From: Symbiodinium sp. CCMP2592
Taxonomy: Eukaryota; Sar; Dinophyceae; Suessiales; Symbiodiniaceae
Assembly (NCBI GenBank): GCA_905221615.1
Contig: CAJNDT010000497.1
Span: 62,001-126,000 of the forward strand
DNA length: 64,000 nt
Direction of reading: 5' to 3'
Under the pieces are notes generated by a model, which had not been told where the DNA came from, ran no database searches, and worked only from the letters and a program-made list of their open reading frames with translations. Both the position numbers and the translations under genes were made by a program. Below are positions 52,935 through 64,000 of this stretch, one piece after another (within the stretch, counting starts at the first letter, position 1; each line of letters begins with the position of its first letter).

Positions 52935-53824
52935 TGCGGCTGAAGAGATGTACGAGCAGTCGAAGGCCGTTCTCACGGCCTGCACTCCGGAAGTGTGAAC
53001 AAAATTGCGAAGGTTCGTCGACGTGCAGACTGCGACAATCCTTGGGTTTAAAAAACCGCTCCCTGTCCAGGTAGCCTCGCAAGCACGGCTTGCAGCCCGA
53101 GCTGCCGCCCTCGCTGAGGCCGAGGAAGCGTTGGTTGCTCAGGCACCACCGCAGACGGCTGTCACTTCTTGCCACTTTCGTATCGGTGAGTCCCTTAGCT
53201 TTTTGCGGTTTTCGTTCCAAACAGGAAATGGTGTGCTATGTTTGTACGTTGGCATCAGTCCTTTGGTCTCAATTTTGATTAGTTGGTCCCGAGAAGATGT
53301 AGCCGGGACACCAGGTGCACAGAATCAAGAATTGATGATGTGTGAACTTTCTTCTCGAAGTTGACAAGTGAGTCATGCTGTTCAACGACAGACTTGCTTG
53401 CATCACAGTTCTGATTCCAACTATTTGGATGGATCGGTCGGGAAGACCGCATGTTTCCCTGCTGTCGCTTTGCAATTGGCCTCTTTGTTCTATGCGTCAG
53501 TACAAATGCCCGCCGTTGACAAATTTGTTTGCCAGCCAGGAAGATGAGATGAAACAGAAAGCGGCCGAACACTTGCAGAATGTGCAGGCATGTGGGCGGG
53601 TCTTTGACCAGGTGCCAATACACGGTTCGATGAACCTGGTCAAGTTACTATCCAGCAATACTGAGCGCAGCGTTATGCTCAGTACCGATCTTGCATGTTG
53701 TGCTGACAGTTCTGGCAGTACAACGGCCTATGACTCCTCAGACCATGTTGGCCGTGCACGTTGACAGGAGCAGTGCCGAGCGCAGCTGGAAGCTGTGCAC
53801 GAGCAATCTTCTGAAATCAAAGAG
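52935..53824 (+). CDS. Coiled-coil exon group 9
   Basis: About 52938-52985 reads RAAEEMYEQSKAVLTACTPE. 53071-53142 is 24 codons between GTCCAG and GC (including ARLAARAAALAEAEEALVAQ). 53540-53587 is 16 codons between CCAG and GC (EDEMKQKAAEHLQNVQ). 53768-53824 is 19 codons between ACAG and GC (EQCRAQLEAVHEQSSEIKE). All three well-defined exons are whole numbers of codons in phase 0 and all have GC donors, which makes them a consistent set. Confidence 0.65.
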
Positions 53825-53890
53825 GCTTGCCGGCTAGATGTTTCAACTGCGGTGCACTCGTTCAGTCGTGTGTGGGCGTGGGTGTTTCCT

Positions 53891-53955
53891 TGTAAGTGTG
53901 TGTGTGTGTGTTTGTGCGTTTGCGTTTGTTGCGTTTGCGTTTGTTTTGCTCTTCT
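53891..53955. repeat. TG and TTGCG simple sequence
   Basis: A (TG)n run passes into repeats of TTTGCG/TTTGTTGCG. It lies about 70 bp downstream of the last exon of group 9. Confidence 0.85.
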
Positions 53956-54921
53956 CTTCACCTATTGCCCAGACCCCTTTCGTAGATGATAAGCCTGATA
54001 AGCGTCGCTGCAAGTGATGTGCATGCGACTGCAAGGGTTCGCAGCCAAATTCTGAGAGGCCGTGTGACAGTGACACCAGCCGCATTTTCTCGGGATGGAA
54101 GATGTATGCTTGGCATGGAAACAACTCCCCCATCAGGACCCCGAGTTGTCAGGCGACAGTGCGAACGGGTGGGATGCGGAAGCGATGTCGCCGGGAAAGG
54201 TCGTGCGTAAGGTTGGCAGACGAGCTGCGCAGTGACCGTTGAAATGGTGTTGATGACGTGTGACCTCGGCCCGAGCAGCGCAGTCACTATTCTGTAAACG
54301 GGTTGCAGAGCCAGGAATAAGACTGGTTCTTGGTTCCGAGCTGGAGACTTTGGTAAACCCAACCTCAACAAACCATTGAGGGCAGGTTTGGAAGCTTCGA
54401 TGTGTGTCATTTCCGCGCTACTTTGATGCGGAGCCACGGGCTTTCTTGGAGCATCGTGAGGGATTCATTGAAACATGCCCTGTACTGTACAGACTGTACA
54501 GTTGGAACGCCTTAACAGCAACGTTCCCTTTCGCTTCGTTCTGGCAGTAGGTTCTAGATTCTAGAAGGGGATACACGCTGCAGAACGCTTTTGCGGAAGT
54601 GGTTCCAAGAGCGCTGTCGGAACGCCTTTGTTTGCATGCGGAAGGGACTTTGGCGGATATTCATTATACGTCACCTTCAGCTTTTAAAAGATGGCCAGCT
54701 CCGCGTTTTGTTTTTGCATGCTACTTCGTCAACGTTGGCCGCTGCCACTGCGACTGTTAAGCCAATGTTTGCAACAGAAAGTTGAAAAGGTGATGGCCAC
54801 CGTTGCAGCGATTTCCATCGCACGAGCTCGTTCGCTAGCTTGGGGACTACGACTACTGCATGCATATTTTGATTGGAGTCGTCGACCTATATTTCCAGCA
54901 CTCGCCGACTAAACCTAAGAG

Positions 54922-55407
54922 ATGCAGAAACCAAAAGTGCATGGTTGGGGATGTGTACAAGCGACTCGCTGCATTTTTGTTCGCATCACGCTTGGAACCT
55001 CAATTGATGTTGCCGTGTGGAGCAAGCGAGCTGGCATGCCACAGGCTGTTTCGAAGCGCTTGCCGATGGAGTCAAGAAGAACGGCAGCTGCCCAGGACAC
55101 GACAAACGGCGACGTTTTGCCATTCATGTTTTTGACGGTGATGCCTGCGCTTTTTGTTACTAGGTGGGTAACTGCGTGCGAGTACACTGACAGCTGGGAG
55201 GAAGCAACAGAAACGCGAAGAAACGATGCCCATGAACGATTACAGAAAGAGCGCTTGGAGCCTAGAGATGTGATGGACTGGTGTAGCAGGCTCAGGAGAA
55301 TCGAAGACCTTCCAAGGTACAGTGATGTTGTTGGAGTGAACACCGACAATGTGGTACTGCACATGCCATTAACCCGGGCAGGCTCTGTCAATATGCAATG
55401 TGTTTAG
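54922..55407 (+). CDS. Open frame containing a coiled-coil exon
   Basis: The 161-codon ATG frame is open throughout. Its part from 55194 (WEEATETRRNDAHERLQKER, then LEPRDVMDWCSRLRRIEDL) is clearly helical and follows CTGACAG. The N-terminal part (to about 55190) is less convincing and may be intron that happens to be open. The C-terminal part (RYSDVVGVNTDNVVLHMP) could be coding beyond the helix. Confidence 0.4.
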   Translation: MQKPKVHGWGCVQATRCIFVRITLGTSIDVAVWSKRAGMPQAVSKRLPMESRRTAAAQDTTNGDVLPFMFLTVMPALFVTRWVTACEYTDSWEEATETRRNDAHERLQKERLEPRDVMDWCSRLRRIEDLPRYSDVVGVNTDNVVLHMPLTRAGSVNMQCV

Positions 55408-55749
55408 CTCGAAGCCGTGCTATTGTCATGTGACCAACCGCTCGTTGTGATTCACATCAAATCCGAGGTCAAACGGCCGGCGTCCACACCACGGTAATGC
55501 CCATTTCTCATTCTGCTTGCTGGTTGTGAGGTTTGCTGATTGCCTGCTAGCGGCTAGCGGCAGACAGCACCCAATCGCCCAATGGAGTCTTCTTAGGCTA
55601 GCCTGCACGAGCAACGGTTGTTTGATGCAAGCTTCGGAGTCTGCTGCATGGGATCCGTTGTCGCTGTTTCAGACCCCGCTTTGCATAAGTTGCAGAACCC
55701 ACGCCTGTGAAGTAGTGCTTCAGCAAACCAATCCATTGGCAAATGCAAG

Positions 55750-55825
55750 GGAGGAAGACTGCTCCTGCATGGTCCGCCGGGTGGAGCTGCGAGAGCAAGC
55801 TACACAGAGGCGCCTCCAGTTGAGT
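55750..55825 (+). CDS. Coiled-coil exon
   Basis: After GCAAG the frame reads REEDCSCMVRRVELREQATQ and then RRLQLSAVQ, an amphipathic charged helix. It is the last convincing coiled-coil exon on this strand in the window. Confidence 0.4.
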
Positions 55826-56671
55826 GCAGTGCAGTGTCTGTTCGAACCCGATATTCCTCAGCGCTTCGCTGCCCAAGAGGCGCTTGGAGGAGTTTGCTGA
55901 GGGCCCCGTCACTGCATTGGAGCGCACTGCGCAGCTTTGGCCGGTGCCCGAGGATTGATAGCTCTCTATGGAGAGTGAAACTGCATTCATGCAACTTCCG
56001 GTCAGGGTGTAAGTAAAACCGAGCTGCTGCACACGAATTCCAGGAGGCAGCAAAGGCTTTGACACCAGGCCAACATCCCAACCTGGAAGCACAACACTGG
56101 CAGCAGTCACGATACTCGTACATTTGTTCTAAGGGCTTCGGGCAGGACCTTGTTGGCTTTAGGTAGTTCTTGACTCAACCAGCTGGGCCACTCTTGATTC
56201 CTGTGCGGCCCACAGAATGCCAAGGCATGGACAAAGCGACCGGAAGTCGGTGTGTGACAAGGCTCGAGTTGCACCTCAGTGGAGCTTTGCAGGGACCTTT
56301 CAGAGAGGTTGCCTTTGCGAGTGGCTTGCGCAGGTCAGCTTGGAACAAACAGCTTGGGTGCTGGGACACCACTTCAAGTCAAGGTCAAAAGCTCAAGTTC
56401 ATCGCTTCTTGAAGGGTGTCCTGACCCAGGGCAAACGGTTTAGCCAAAGAGTTTCGCTTCGGTTGGGGATTTGGCGTTCCTTGTCATTTGCCATGTTTGC
56501 TAAGCTTCTTCAGGCTTTGGGGCTGTCCTTGCTTACGCTTCGCATGCGAAGGACCAGGCTTGCGGTGGTCGTGGGAGATGCATAGAAGACTCCAGGCGAC
56601 GTAGCTGAATGCCTTTGAGACACGTGTGAAAGGAAAGCTGGCTTTGGGCTGGGTCAAGTTCCAGTTCCAGT

Positions 56672-56712
56672 TAATTGCCCTTGATCATTGCCTAATTGCC
56701 CTAGATCATTGC
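56672..56712. repeat. 21-bp tandem duplication
   Basis: Two copies of TAATTGCCCTTGATCATTGC (the second with A for T at one site) lie head to tail. In one open frame they encode a repeated LIALDHC. Confidence 0.85.
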
Positions 56713-59460
56713 GGGGTACAGAGGGAACGATTCTGTTTCCTTTCCGATCAAGAGTATGTATATAATGGATTTGCCAAGGTGGAACTACACGCCATCCGTG
56801 GACGACAAAGTCACCAACATCCTTCAGGGCTGCTTGCACGGCAGGCCGGAGCCCGTGCCAACACAACAGCGGCAACACCAGTTGCGGAGAGTGTAGTTGG
56901 CACCTTTTGTGCACATGCAACTTGATTCGGCCCTCTCGTTCGGATCCCGCAGTCTCTCCGAGCTCCGGGCTTCATTTATGTTCGTTTGGTTTAACGCGCG
57001 AGGGTGTTCAGTGCCACAGAACAACTCCAGGCAGCCATGCATGCTTCGCATCTACTTGTTTCTGGACTTGTTTGGAAGGTGGTTTGACATCATTACGGTC
57101 TCATAAATCTCAACAGGAACGAACAAGATCAGAAGAAAATGCCGGCCGTTTTGGCTATGCTTCACGTTCGTGATCCATGGGATTTCAAGTTTGGGCCTTT
57201 TTCGGTCGGGGAGGCTTGGCAAGTGAATCTGAGCTGTGTGGGACAAGGCATGTTAGCTTCTTGGGAGCAGACGATGCGAGGTAGCAGCGCCATCACTATC
57301 AACAGTAAGCAGAAACAGCAAACACAATAAGTTGCTGGGCAAGGAATGATTCATAGTGGTGACTTGGGATGTTTCCGTTGCGGAGCAATCCTGCGAAAAT
57401 CAGAGAGACTCCTTTTTGGCAGCTGGGTGTGTAATGTAAATTGTGAGCTTGTCTGGGCCCAAGGGGCGAGAAACCGCGGGGTTGCTGTCGCAGTTGACAA
57501 GCAGACGTATTTGAAAGCAATGCGAAGGCTGTAGCAAGCACGCAGCTTTGCAAGCCCAGGGACCCTAAGTCCATTCTTCCGCACCCATCTCCACGGTCGC
57601 CGGAGTCTCGCAGTGTTGCGCATGTTGCCACGTCACCCCGTGTGGGCAACTGAGAGGCGTCACAGCTGACGTCACGGAAATTTCAGTGTGGCAGTGTCAC
57701 AAGAACAAGAGCCCTGAGACACATCTTCATCGTCTTCTTAGACCGTCGGATTTGCCGAGGTTGGAACCACCGGTGGATTTGCCACCACCACCGACGAAGC
57801 TGCCGATGCTGTCCACTGGCCTTGCAGGCCTGGAGGTCTACAGCTTGTCATGTTCGCTCGGACTTGAGATAGATTTGGATTCAGCCTTTTCAGTCGGCAG
57901 GTCACCATGGCGGCTGAACGCGAAGCGCATTGCAGATCTCTCCATCGTGGGTAGAGTAGGAGTCGTGGGCTTGTACTTTACACGAACATCAAATTGTGTA
58001 CCGGGCTTGTCGTGGACATCAGGTAGTCAAGCATGCCACATGTCAGCAAGAGAAGCACCATGCATCGCTGCAGCAGTGACTGTTTAGAGCCAGCCGTCCC
58101 TGGCATCTTAGAGGCCAGTTCGTTGGACTGAAATGCAGTCTTTATACTTGGCATGTTTCACAAAGAGAAAAGACAAAACACGAAGGCACGGGAAGGCCTG
58201 CAGATGCTTGCAGATCCATGATTCTGATTACGCATGAAGTTTCGACTTCTATTCTAGTCGGGATGACGGAAAGCGATGCCAAGCTTTTCCTTCGTGTTGC
58301 CGTGTGATCCCCTCCTGGCGCTGTGCATCATGCAGGCCGACATCCATCTCAAGGAAAGGTCAAGACCAAGCAAACTGCGCTAGGCAAACTGCGCCAGCAG
58401 AACACTAATTGAAGCTTTGCTGTCAGCCCTGGAGCAGTCTGGTCCAGCAGGGACGACCTCCAAGCCACGACTGCAAGCCAAGCTTGTGTTTGTTTATATC
58501 CGAACCGTTGCCGCACTACCCAGCATGACACAAGCAGACGAATGCAAGACAGGCAGGGAATTGACAAGCTCCGCAGGGGCCACTGCAGCGTGCCGAGATC
58601 ATACCAATTCTTTGAAACACGGTGCTAGGGATCGATAGGAGCGTAGTGTTGTCCATGGCGTTCGTGCAGCCTTGTCGCTCCGACGCCAGCTTGCCGCGGT
58701 GCGCTTGTTGGTCCTTTGCGATCGAAATTAGTGTCTTGCATTGATGTATCGAAGCTTGCATTGGCTGTATACATGTACCAACAATATATATGATAGTCAT
58801 ACAGCGACGCTGCTCCTGCAGCTTGCATCAGGCGAGGAGCCCCGGAGCCGTTTCCGTACGTTTGCCCTGTCTTGCTTCCCTCTCTCTCCATGGTTCTTCT
58901 TCCGACAGTAAATGTGTGTGATGTCGGATGTCGCATGTGCGCAGTGTATGGACGACGGCCAGATATATGGGGTGCACACACCTGATCCTTCTTGATGGCA
59001 GTGCGTTGGAGTAGCAGGAGCTGTGTTTGGCATCGTGTCTCTGTTCTAGCTGCAATGGTCTCAGGAACCGTCACACTCATCACACCAATAAAAGCACCCA
59101 TTTGGTCCTCCAAGCTTTGGACATGTGGCAGAGAGTTTCAGAACACATCCAACGATTCGGAACTGGTCTCGGCTGTTTGAGGTATTTTGATTTTTTCTGA
59201 AATTGATTACCGAGATTGCTCTGACGGTTCTCCACGGTTGCTTGATGGTTCCAAACCCTTATGAGAATTGGTTAATAGACGAACGCGCCACCAAGAATTT
59301 TAAGCAGCACCTGGCAATGGCAGTTTTGGCTGAACACCTGGCAGGTATTGGAGACATGAGTCCTCAACTGTGGCAGGCACCATGGGGATGCTTGGTGGCC
59401 AACGGACATCTGTACGGCTATCAGCGGTCAGGATTTTGATCATTAGTTCGATCCTGATGG

Positions 59461-59495
59461 TGATGACGATGATGATCATCATCATCATAATCATC
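59461..59495. repeat. GAT/ATC palindromic simple sequence
   Basis: Within a GATGAC...ATCATC run, 59468-59483 (GATGATGATCATCATC) is a perfect 16-bp palindrome. It could extrude as a hairpin; no gene context. Confidence 0.8.
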
Positions 59496-59639
59496 GTGGT
59501 TATGGCAAATTCAGGCTGTTGGGCGATAAGAGTGTTCCTGTAAAGTGTGCACTGTTGTGAAGCACCTGAGCGATAAACCTGATTAGGGGCAGACATTGTA
59601 GATGAAGATGTCGTTGCCGGATATCAATGTGACTAGTTG

Positions 59640-61190
59640 GCAAATCGACTACACAGACGCTGCGCTGGAGGGCCGGGACTCGGAGTGCACTTTATCTCAT
59701 TTTGCAATTTGACGGCTGGGTTCCTTTGCAGGATTCCACGGTCACAGGAGCCCTGGCGCCGAGCGTGGCGCTCAGAAGAGAAGATGGATGGTCGAAGAGT
59801 GTTCAAAGTAGGTTTGCTTGGTTTCGTTGTGCAATTCCTGAAGCTACTTGAACGCAGAGCGCAGCTCATGCTAACCTCCGGCTGCAAGCCAATGTCAGTG
59901 ACGACAGACCTCCCCATGCCTGACCTGGCACAAGTTAGTTAGTGAGTCATCAATGCCGTTTGGCTCCACGATGCGATTTCCAGGAAGGCCTCTTGGCGAG
60001 CGAACTTGGCTGGAGTCGCAGTCACGGCGGCGAAATTGATGGAGTCCAGTTGAGCAGAGTTTCACAGAAATTCAAAGCTTGCCAGGTCGGTGCCGCTGCA
60101 CTACACTCCCAATCCCGCCCGGCTTCTAGAGGCCCATTGGCAGACTCCGCGCAGGGGGTTTGTGGCATTATGTCAAGGCAATGTCAAGTGCACCTGTGTC
60201 TGCCATATTATACAGGAAAAGATCTTGTTGTTTCGGGACTGCACTTCAGGTGCACGCAATCCGTTCGGTGCCCGGCGCGATTGCGTTGTCACAGCACAGG
60301 TCTGGATGAGACTTGTGGGATCGCTCGAATGTTGGTGTTTGAGATTGTTTGGGCGACGACTGTCTCCAGGATCTCCAGGATTCCCGAAGCATCCGAGGCT
60401 GCGCAAGCTTCGGGTGCAGCTGCGAGCGAAGCTGGATAGCCGGCAAGCGTCCAACACGACGATGGAGGATTCTGTGGACTCAGCCCATGAGCAATGAACC
60501 GGGTACTCGTTTGCAGCCAGGTGCGGCACTCATGTAACCAGCTAGATAGATTGATGCAGCGATCGCAACTTGAATCAGTGTGCAGAACATGACTTCTAGA
60601 TGCATCGTGGTTTATGATAATCATGTCGGCCACATCACAAGCTGTTACGGCCATGTTCAGCCGCTGACTTCAGGACTCTAGCAGCACTTAAGATTAAAGA
60701 TTCATTATATGCCAGCTGCAGGACGTGAGGCAACTTGGACAGATTTGATGATTCGGCTTTGTGATGTGTTGCGTTGGAATCGACAACCGAATGCCACCGC
60801 GGCAAACTGTGGGTAGGTAGCCTCTGACAAGCAGAGTTCAGCTGCTACAATGCCACCAATCAATTTGCAGCTTGTCATTCGTCAGCCTTCGAGCCGCACA
60901 ATGCCATACCCTGGTTCAGTAACGGTGGCATCGTAGCACTTCCTGATGATGAAATCTACAGCGGCAGCTGGTGACCAGTGTACCAGCATGCGCAAATCCC
61001 CGTTACCCTTCCCTACGCTTTAGAATACTTGTGGATGACAAGCCCAAGAAAGGAAACAACAATAATCATTTGAGCGGTAAGAGTCCTTCTCGCTAGGGAT
61101 CTTTTGAGGAACCTGACCGCTTCGCCGCTGCCGAGGCCGACCAGCTCAGAAGCCGGCATCGAGGTGCAGGGGAAGGTTGCAGGAATTAGG
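59640..61190. other. Stretch with weak exon candidates
   Basis: Frames near 59733-59810 (entered after TTTGCAG) and 60360-60497 (including LRKLRVQLRAKLDSRQASN before a stop) look partly coding. The second is basic and helical and could be a last exon. 60540-61190 shows nothing. Confidence 0.3.
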
Positions 61191-61235
61191 GATTAATGGT
61201 TGGGGCTCCGGAGTGGTGCAAAATGTTTTGCAAAT

Positions 61236-61487
61236 ATGCGGCTGCATGAGGCCTTTGGGGGCTCAGGGGCTTTGAGCGAATCCAAAGAATGCAGCAGAAT
61301 CCAGATGCTTGAGGAGCTGTTGAGAGGAGGCCAAGCAGAAGAGGCCTGTGCACTGGTGGAGGACCCTTCGCGATTGTCCGATTCATTGCCATGTCGTTTG
61401 GCGGAAGGGCTTTCTAACTGCATTGTCTGCCGCATCACTTTCCCTTTCCAGGAGATGGCATTGAATATGGCGGCAGCACTCAGTTGA
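61236..61487 (+). CDS. Unassigned exon candidate
   Basis: An ATG frame contains SRIQMLEELLRGGQAEEACA and then DPSRLSDSLPCRLAEGL, an acidic helical sequence with good codon use. A donor probably lies near TTCCAG|GAGATG. No family is recognised. Confidence 0.35.
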   Translation: MRLHEAFGGSGALSESKECSRIQMLEELLRGGQAEEACALVEDPSRLSDSLPCRLAEGLSNCIVCRITFPFQEMALNMAAALS

Positions 61488-61689
61488 CTGCTTTCTCAGT
61501 TTCAGGCTGTGTTTTGTCAAACTTGCGAGTTGCACCAGCAGAGCCCCGACTGAGCTCGAAGTTGCAGAAGTATCATGTATGTGCCTCAGGTGACTCCCTC
61601 GACGTCGTCATACGGCAGCGTGATCCATGCGTGCTCAAAGGATCCCTGACTGATGCAAGTCACGAGATATAGCGGGAAGATGCAGGAAG

Positions 61690-63020
61690 ACCTTCGTACA
61701 ACGGTCGTTCTTTCTCATTCCAGTTGTCATCTCATCCTGAGGCGTACCAGTAGGTTTCTGTAGCGCCCCAGCAAGAGCCCGAAGTCCCCCCGAGGCATTT
61801 CGAGCCTGCCTGGGGTCAACTCAAAGGCACCCTTCTCCCCACCGCTTCTCCCAGGAAGGACACGTGGACAAGGCTGCCCTTCTTCTTGCGACGCTCGCCG
61901 GCGATTGCTACTGTTATAGACCTCCGCTTTGAACTGCAAACTCTCCACTCTTTCTGCCGCGAAGGAATGACCAAAAACTTGAGAAAGCCACGCGGCAACG
62001 CTTCAGCCCACATTTGCAAACGAAAGGCTTTTGAACTGCAAACTTCATGCTCTCATATACAAAGAAAAAACGTCCTTTCCATCAGCGACACAGAATCCAT
62101 CACCGGAACACTGCAGTTAAGTCGGGCAAGCATCCCATTTTGCCATGCAGGTCATCGTGCATTGTCAACTCGCGTTGTTGTTGTGCGCATGCATCCGTGC
62201 GCACGTGCGCAGGCCTGGCAGGGAATTGTTTGTCTAATTGGGTTGCAATCGAGACCATGCTATGCCGCCACCTCTCAACTCAGGAAGCTTAGAGCAATGG
62301 AGTGTTCGCCAGATGGCAACCTGGCCCGATTCATTTTCCGGAATCTCACTGTGTCTACATAGTGCGATGTCCGAATCGATTTGCGCTTCCGAGTTGTCTC
62401 GTACGGCAGCGTCATAAACGGCTTTGCGAAGGCAGGAATGCCGCAAGAGTAAAACTACCGTGCTTCTGGCCTGCAAAGACTAGATTCACCAGAGGACAGT
62501 TGGAAAATGTCGCAGGCTGGCAGACCGGAAGACATTGGACGCCTTATGGAGGACATGGATGCCTCGTGCTTAGCTGAATGTCACACTTCTTGACAACCTG
62601 CACGATCGCTATGGCTTTGCCTTTTACTGGCAACGAGCTCTACACCTGTCGCATCTTGTTCGTGTGAGAAGCTCCAGTTTATGAGCCGTGCCAAGGAGGA
62701 TGGAGTGCCAGTCGATGTGGTCATGCACAACGGCATGCTTGAGGCGCGACGAATAAAGTCGGGTGTTCTTCTCAACTGCTTCAAGCGTCACTCTTACCAT
62801 GTGGTCGGAATCCGACTCGGCAGGCTCTTCTGAAAACTGGGAGGGTCGATGATGCCTTTGACTGGCTGGTTTCGATGATGGCTCCGGAGGCGTGAGACCG
62901 AGCTTCAGCAGGTCGCCGCATGTCGCGGCGCTTGCACATGAATCGTGTCTGTATGAGGACGATTCAAGTGGATCGAGGAGCGTGCCCGTTCTTTGCTGTG
63001 CAAAGAAACAACCGCAGAGA
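61690..63020. other. Stretch without supported gene
   Basis: Long frames on both strands overlap, including one of 222 codons on the minus strand at 62624-63292, but none has a domain or coding-like order. The minus-strand frame is Arg/Ser/Cys-rich, as expected from an antisense reading. Confidence 0.4.
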
Positions 63021-63025
63021 CGGCG

Positions 63026-63181
63026 ATGAGAGTGTTTTCGTATGTAGCGGAAGGAGTCGCGAAGATCGGCCAAATATTTGGTCCTACACCAAAGTCGCCG
63101 GAGCGCGCCGGCCTCAGATCTCCTGTAACGTTGCCGGATACTGGAACTTTCTTGGCATCGCTCCTGTTCTGTGGTTGCTGA
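63026..63181 (+). CDS. Unassigned exon candidate
   Basis: The frame from an ATG reads MRVFSYVAEGVAKIGQIFGP and then a proline/serine-rich piece (TPKSPERAGLRSPVTLPDT) and a hydrophobic end. It reads like protein but is short and has no assigned domain. Nothing recognisable follows to the window end. Confidence 0.3.
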   Translation: MRVFSYVAEGVAKIGQIFGPTPKSPERAGLRSPVTLPDTGTFLASLLFCGC

Positions 63182-64000
63182 GGTTAGCCAGGCAAGGCCG
63201 CACCAGCGCTGTGTCATCCCTGTTGAAGGCCTGGGCTTCATTGCACTGTACTGCTGGAGGGCTTGGGCATTGAGGCTCATGCAAGGGTTCAAGAAGCGAT
63301 GAACCGGCGCTTTGTAGTTGAATGATGCTAGTCAGTTTGCAGAAGGAATGAAGGATGGTGACTCTGTTTCAGTTCGGCCGGCTTAGTCAGGTTGATCCGT
63401 TTGCCCCTTCTGGGCATCCTTGGCTGTGCACGTTTTCTCATTCCATGGAAGCCTGGGAGCAGGGTGAATAGCATGTTTCAATCTTGAAGAGCCTCTTCGA
63501 AATGCGAGACCATGGACCAGATGAACGTGAAACCTGCAATTCGACTCCACGACCGAATTCTTCGAGGTGCATGTCACGACATGAGGAGGATTGGCACTGT
63601 CAAGACTTCAAAGAATTTTGGGAGATGAGGATTCCGGTCTTCGGCAGTTTGGCCTTGCCAATTTGGCTTGAGGCCTCCTCTCTGCAAAGAAGCGTGCAGA
63701 GGCCTACAGGCCGGACACTGCAGACTCTGCAAGTACGGGCGAGGGTGTCAAATGCTGCTATCCTATCTGCCCTGCATAGATGGACTCCCTGCTGCGCTGA
63801 TCGCAGCAATTCTGCTCCGAGGGGAAGACGAGCGGCTTGCCATGTGTCACTAGAGCTTGAAGGTCTGGCCCGAAACACAGGCAAAGCTGAGACACTATCG
63901 GATTCATATTGAGTCCTTTGCCGCTGCCTTTCGACGTGCAGGTGGCTGCGACAAGTTGTAAGGCGGGCTCTGACCGAAATTGTCAGATGGCATCCAGGAT

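Larger units (their letters stand above)
55830..59630. other. Stretch with weak open frames only
   Basis: ATG frames at 56217-56585 and 57139-57330 (including HVRDPWDFKFGPFSVGEAW) and a frame at 57686-58087 are coding-like but have no domain or clear splice sites. Also present are a 21-bp duplication at 56672-56712 and a palindromic GAT/ATC run at 59461-59495. Confidence 0.35.

Noticed and set aside
59203..59439. AGTTTTGGCTGAAC in an open frame, leader-like
   Set aside because: Eleven of fourteen matches within a frame that would be coding; no gene boundary there.
62140..62156. CCATTTTGCCATGCAG, partly like the leader
   Set aside because: It diverges after CCATTTTG and no supported gene follows.
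62624..63292. Minus-strand frame of 222 codons
   Set aside because: It is the longest frame in its area but has Arg/Ser/Cys-rich, domain-free content and overlaps a more protein-like plus-strand frame.

Overview
The window looks like nuclear DNA of a dinoflagellate, most likely of the Symbiodiniaceae type. The evidence is in the sequence. A relict dinoflagellate spliced leader lies just upstream of an intronless gene. Introns repeatedly begin with GC or GA instead of GT but end in AG. The recognisable protein families are ones that are expanded in these algae: ankyrin, PPR, RluA pseudouridine synthase and RCC1-like repeats. Almost every recognisable gene is on the + strand. Bacterial gene finding fails here because coding sequence is cut into short exons, many under 100 nt, so most long open frames are chance. 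Layout: 1-16.6 kb is gene-poor, with a patatin-like motif, a possible LINE tail, a few unassigned exon candidates and low-complexity DNA. 16.7-17.9 kb carries a four-exon gene for a membrane-anchored CULT (cereblon-type) domain protein. 19.5-20.8 kb has short coiled-coil exons. 21.4-23.3 kb is the intronless ankyrin gene with the spliced-leader relict and a 46-bp tandem repeat in its 3' flank. 23.7-28.0 kb is a degenerate or intron-rich RCC1-like repeat gene. 28.5-29.4 kb is a small unassigned multi-exon gene. 30.1-31.8 kb has more coiled-coil exons. 31.9-33.9 kb is a complete six-exon gene joining ankyrin repeats to an OGFOD2-like 2-oxoglutarate/iron dioxygenase, and all five of its inferred introns are non-GT. 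34.1-34.9 kb returns to coiled-coil exons. 35.3-38.8 kb holds a PPR exon followed by an RluA-type pseudouridine synthase, perhaps one fused RNA-processing gene. 38.8-39.8 kb is coiled-coil again; 41.7-45.0 kb is a second RCC1-like array interleaved with coiled-coil exons; 45.6-55.8 kb is dominated by coiled-coil exons; and 56-64 kb has only weak exon candidates. How the genes may work together: PPR plus pseudouridine synthase suggests organellar RNA binding and modification. The CULT protein, the ankyrin-dioxygenase and the RCC1-like proteins are probably separate binding or regulatory proteins. No operon-like logic is expected, because dinoflagellate messages are trans-spliced one by one. The coiled-coil exons recur in the gaps between the other genes over about 36 kb. 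That is either one very long gene with other genes inside its introns or several coiled-coil genes; sequence alone does not decide. All exon joins were made by eye from reading frame, splice dinucleotides and family similarity, and have not been checked against transcripts.
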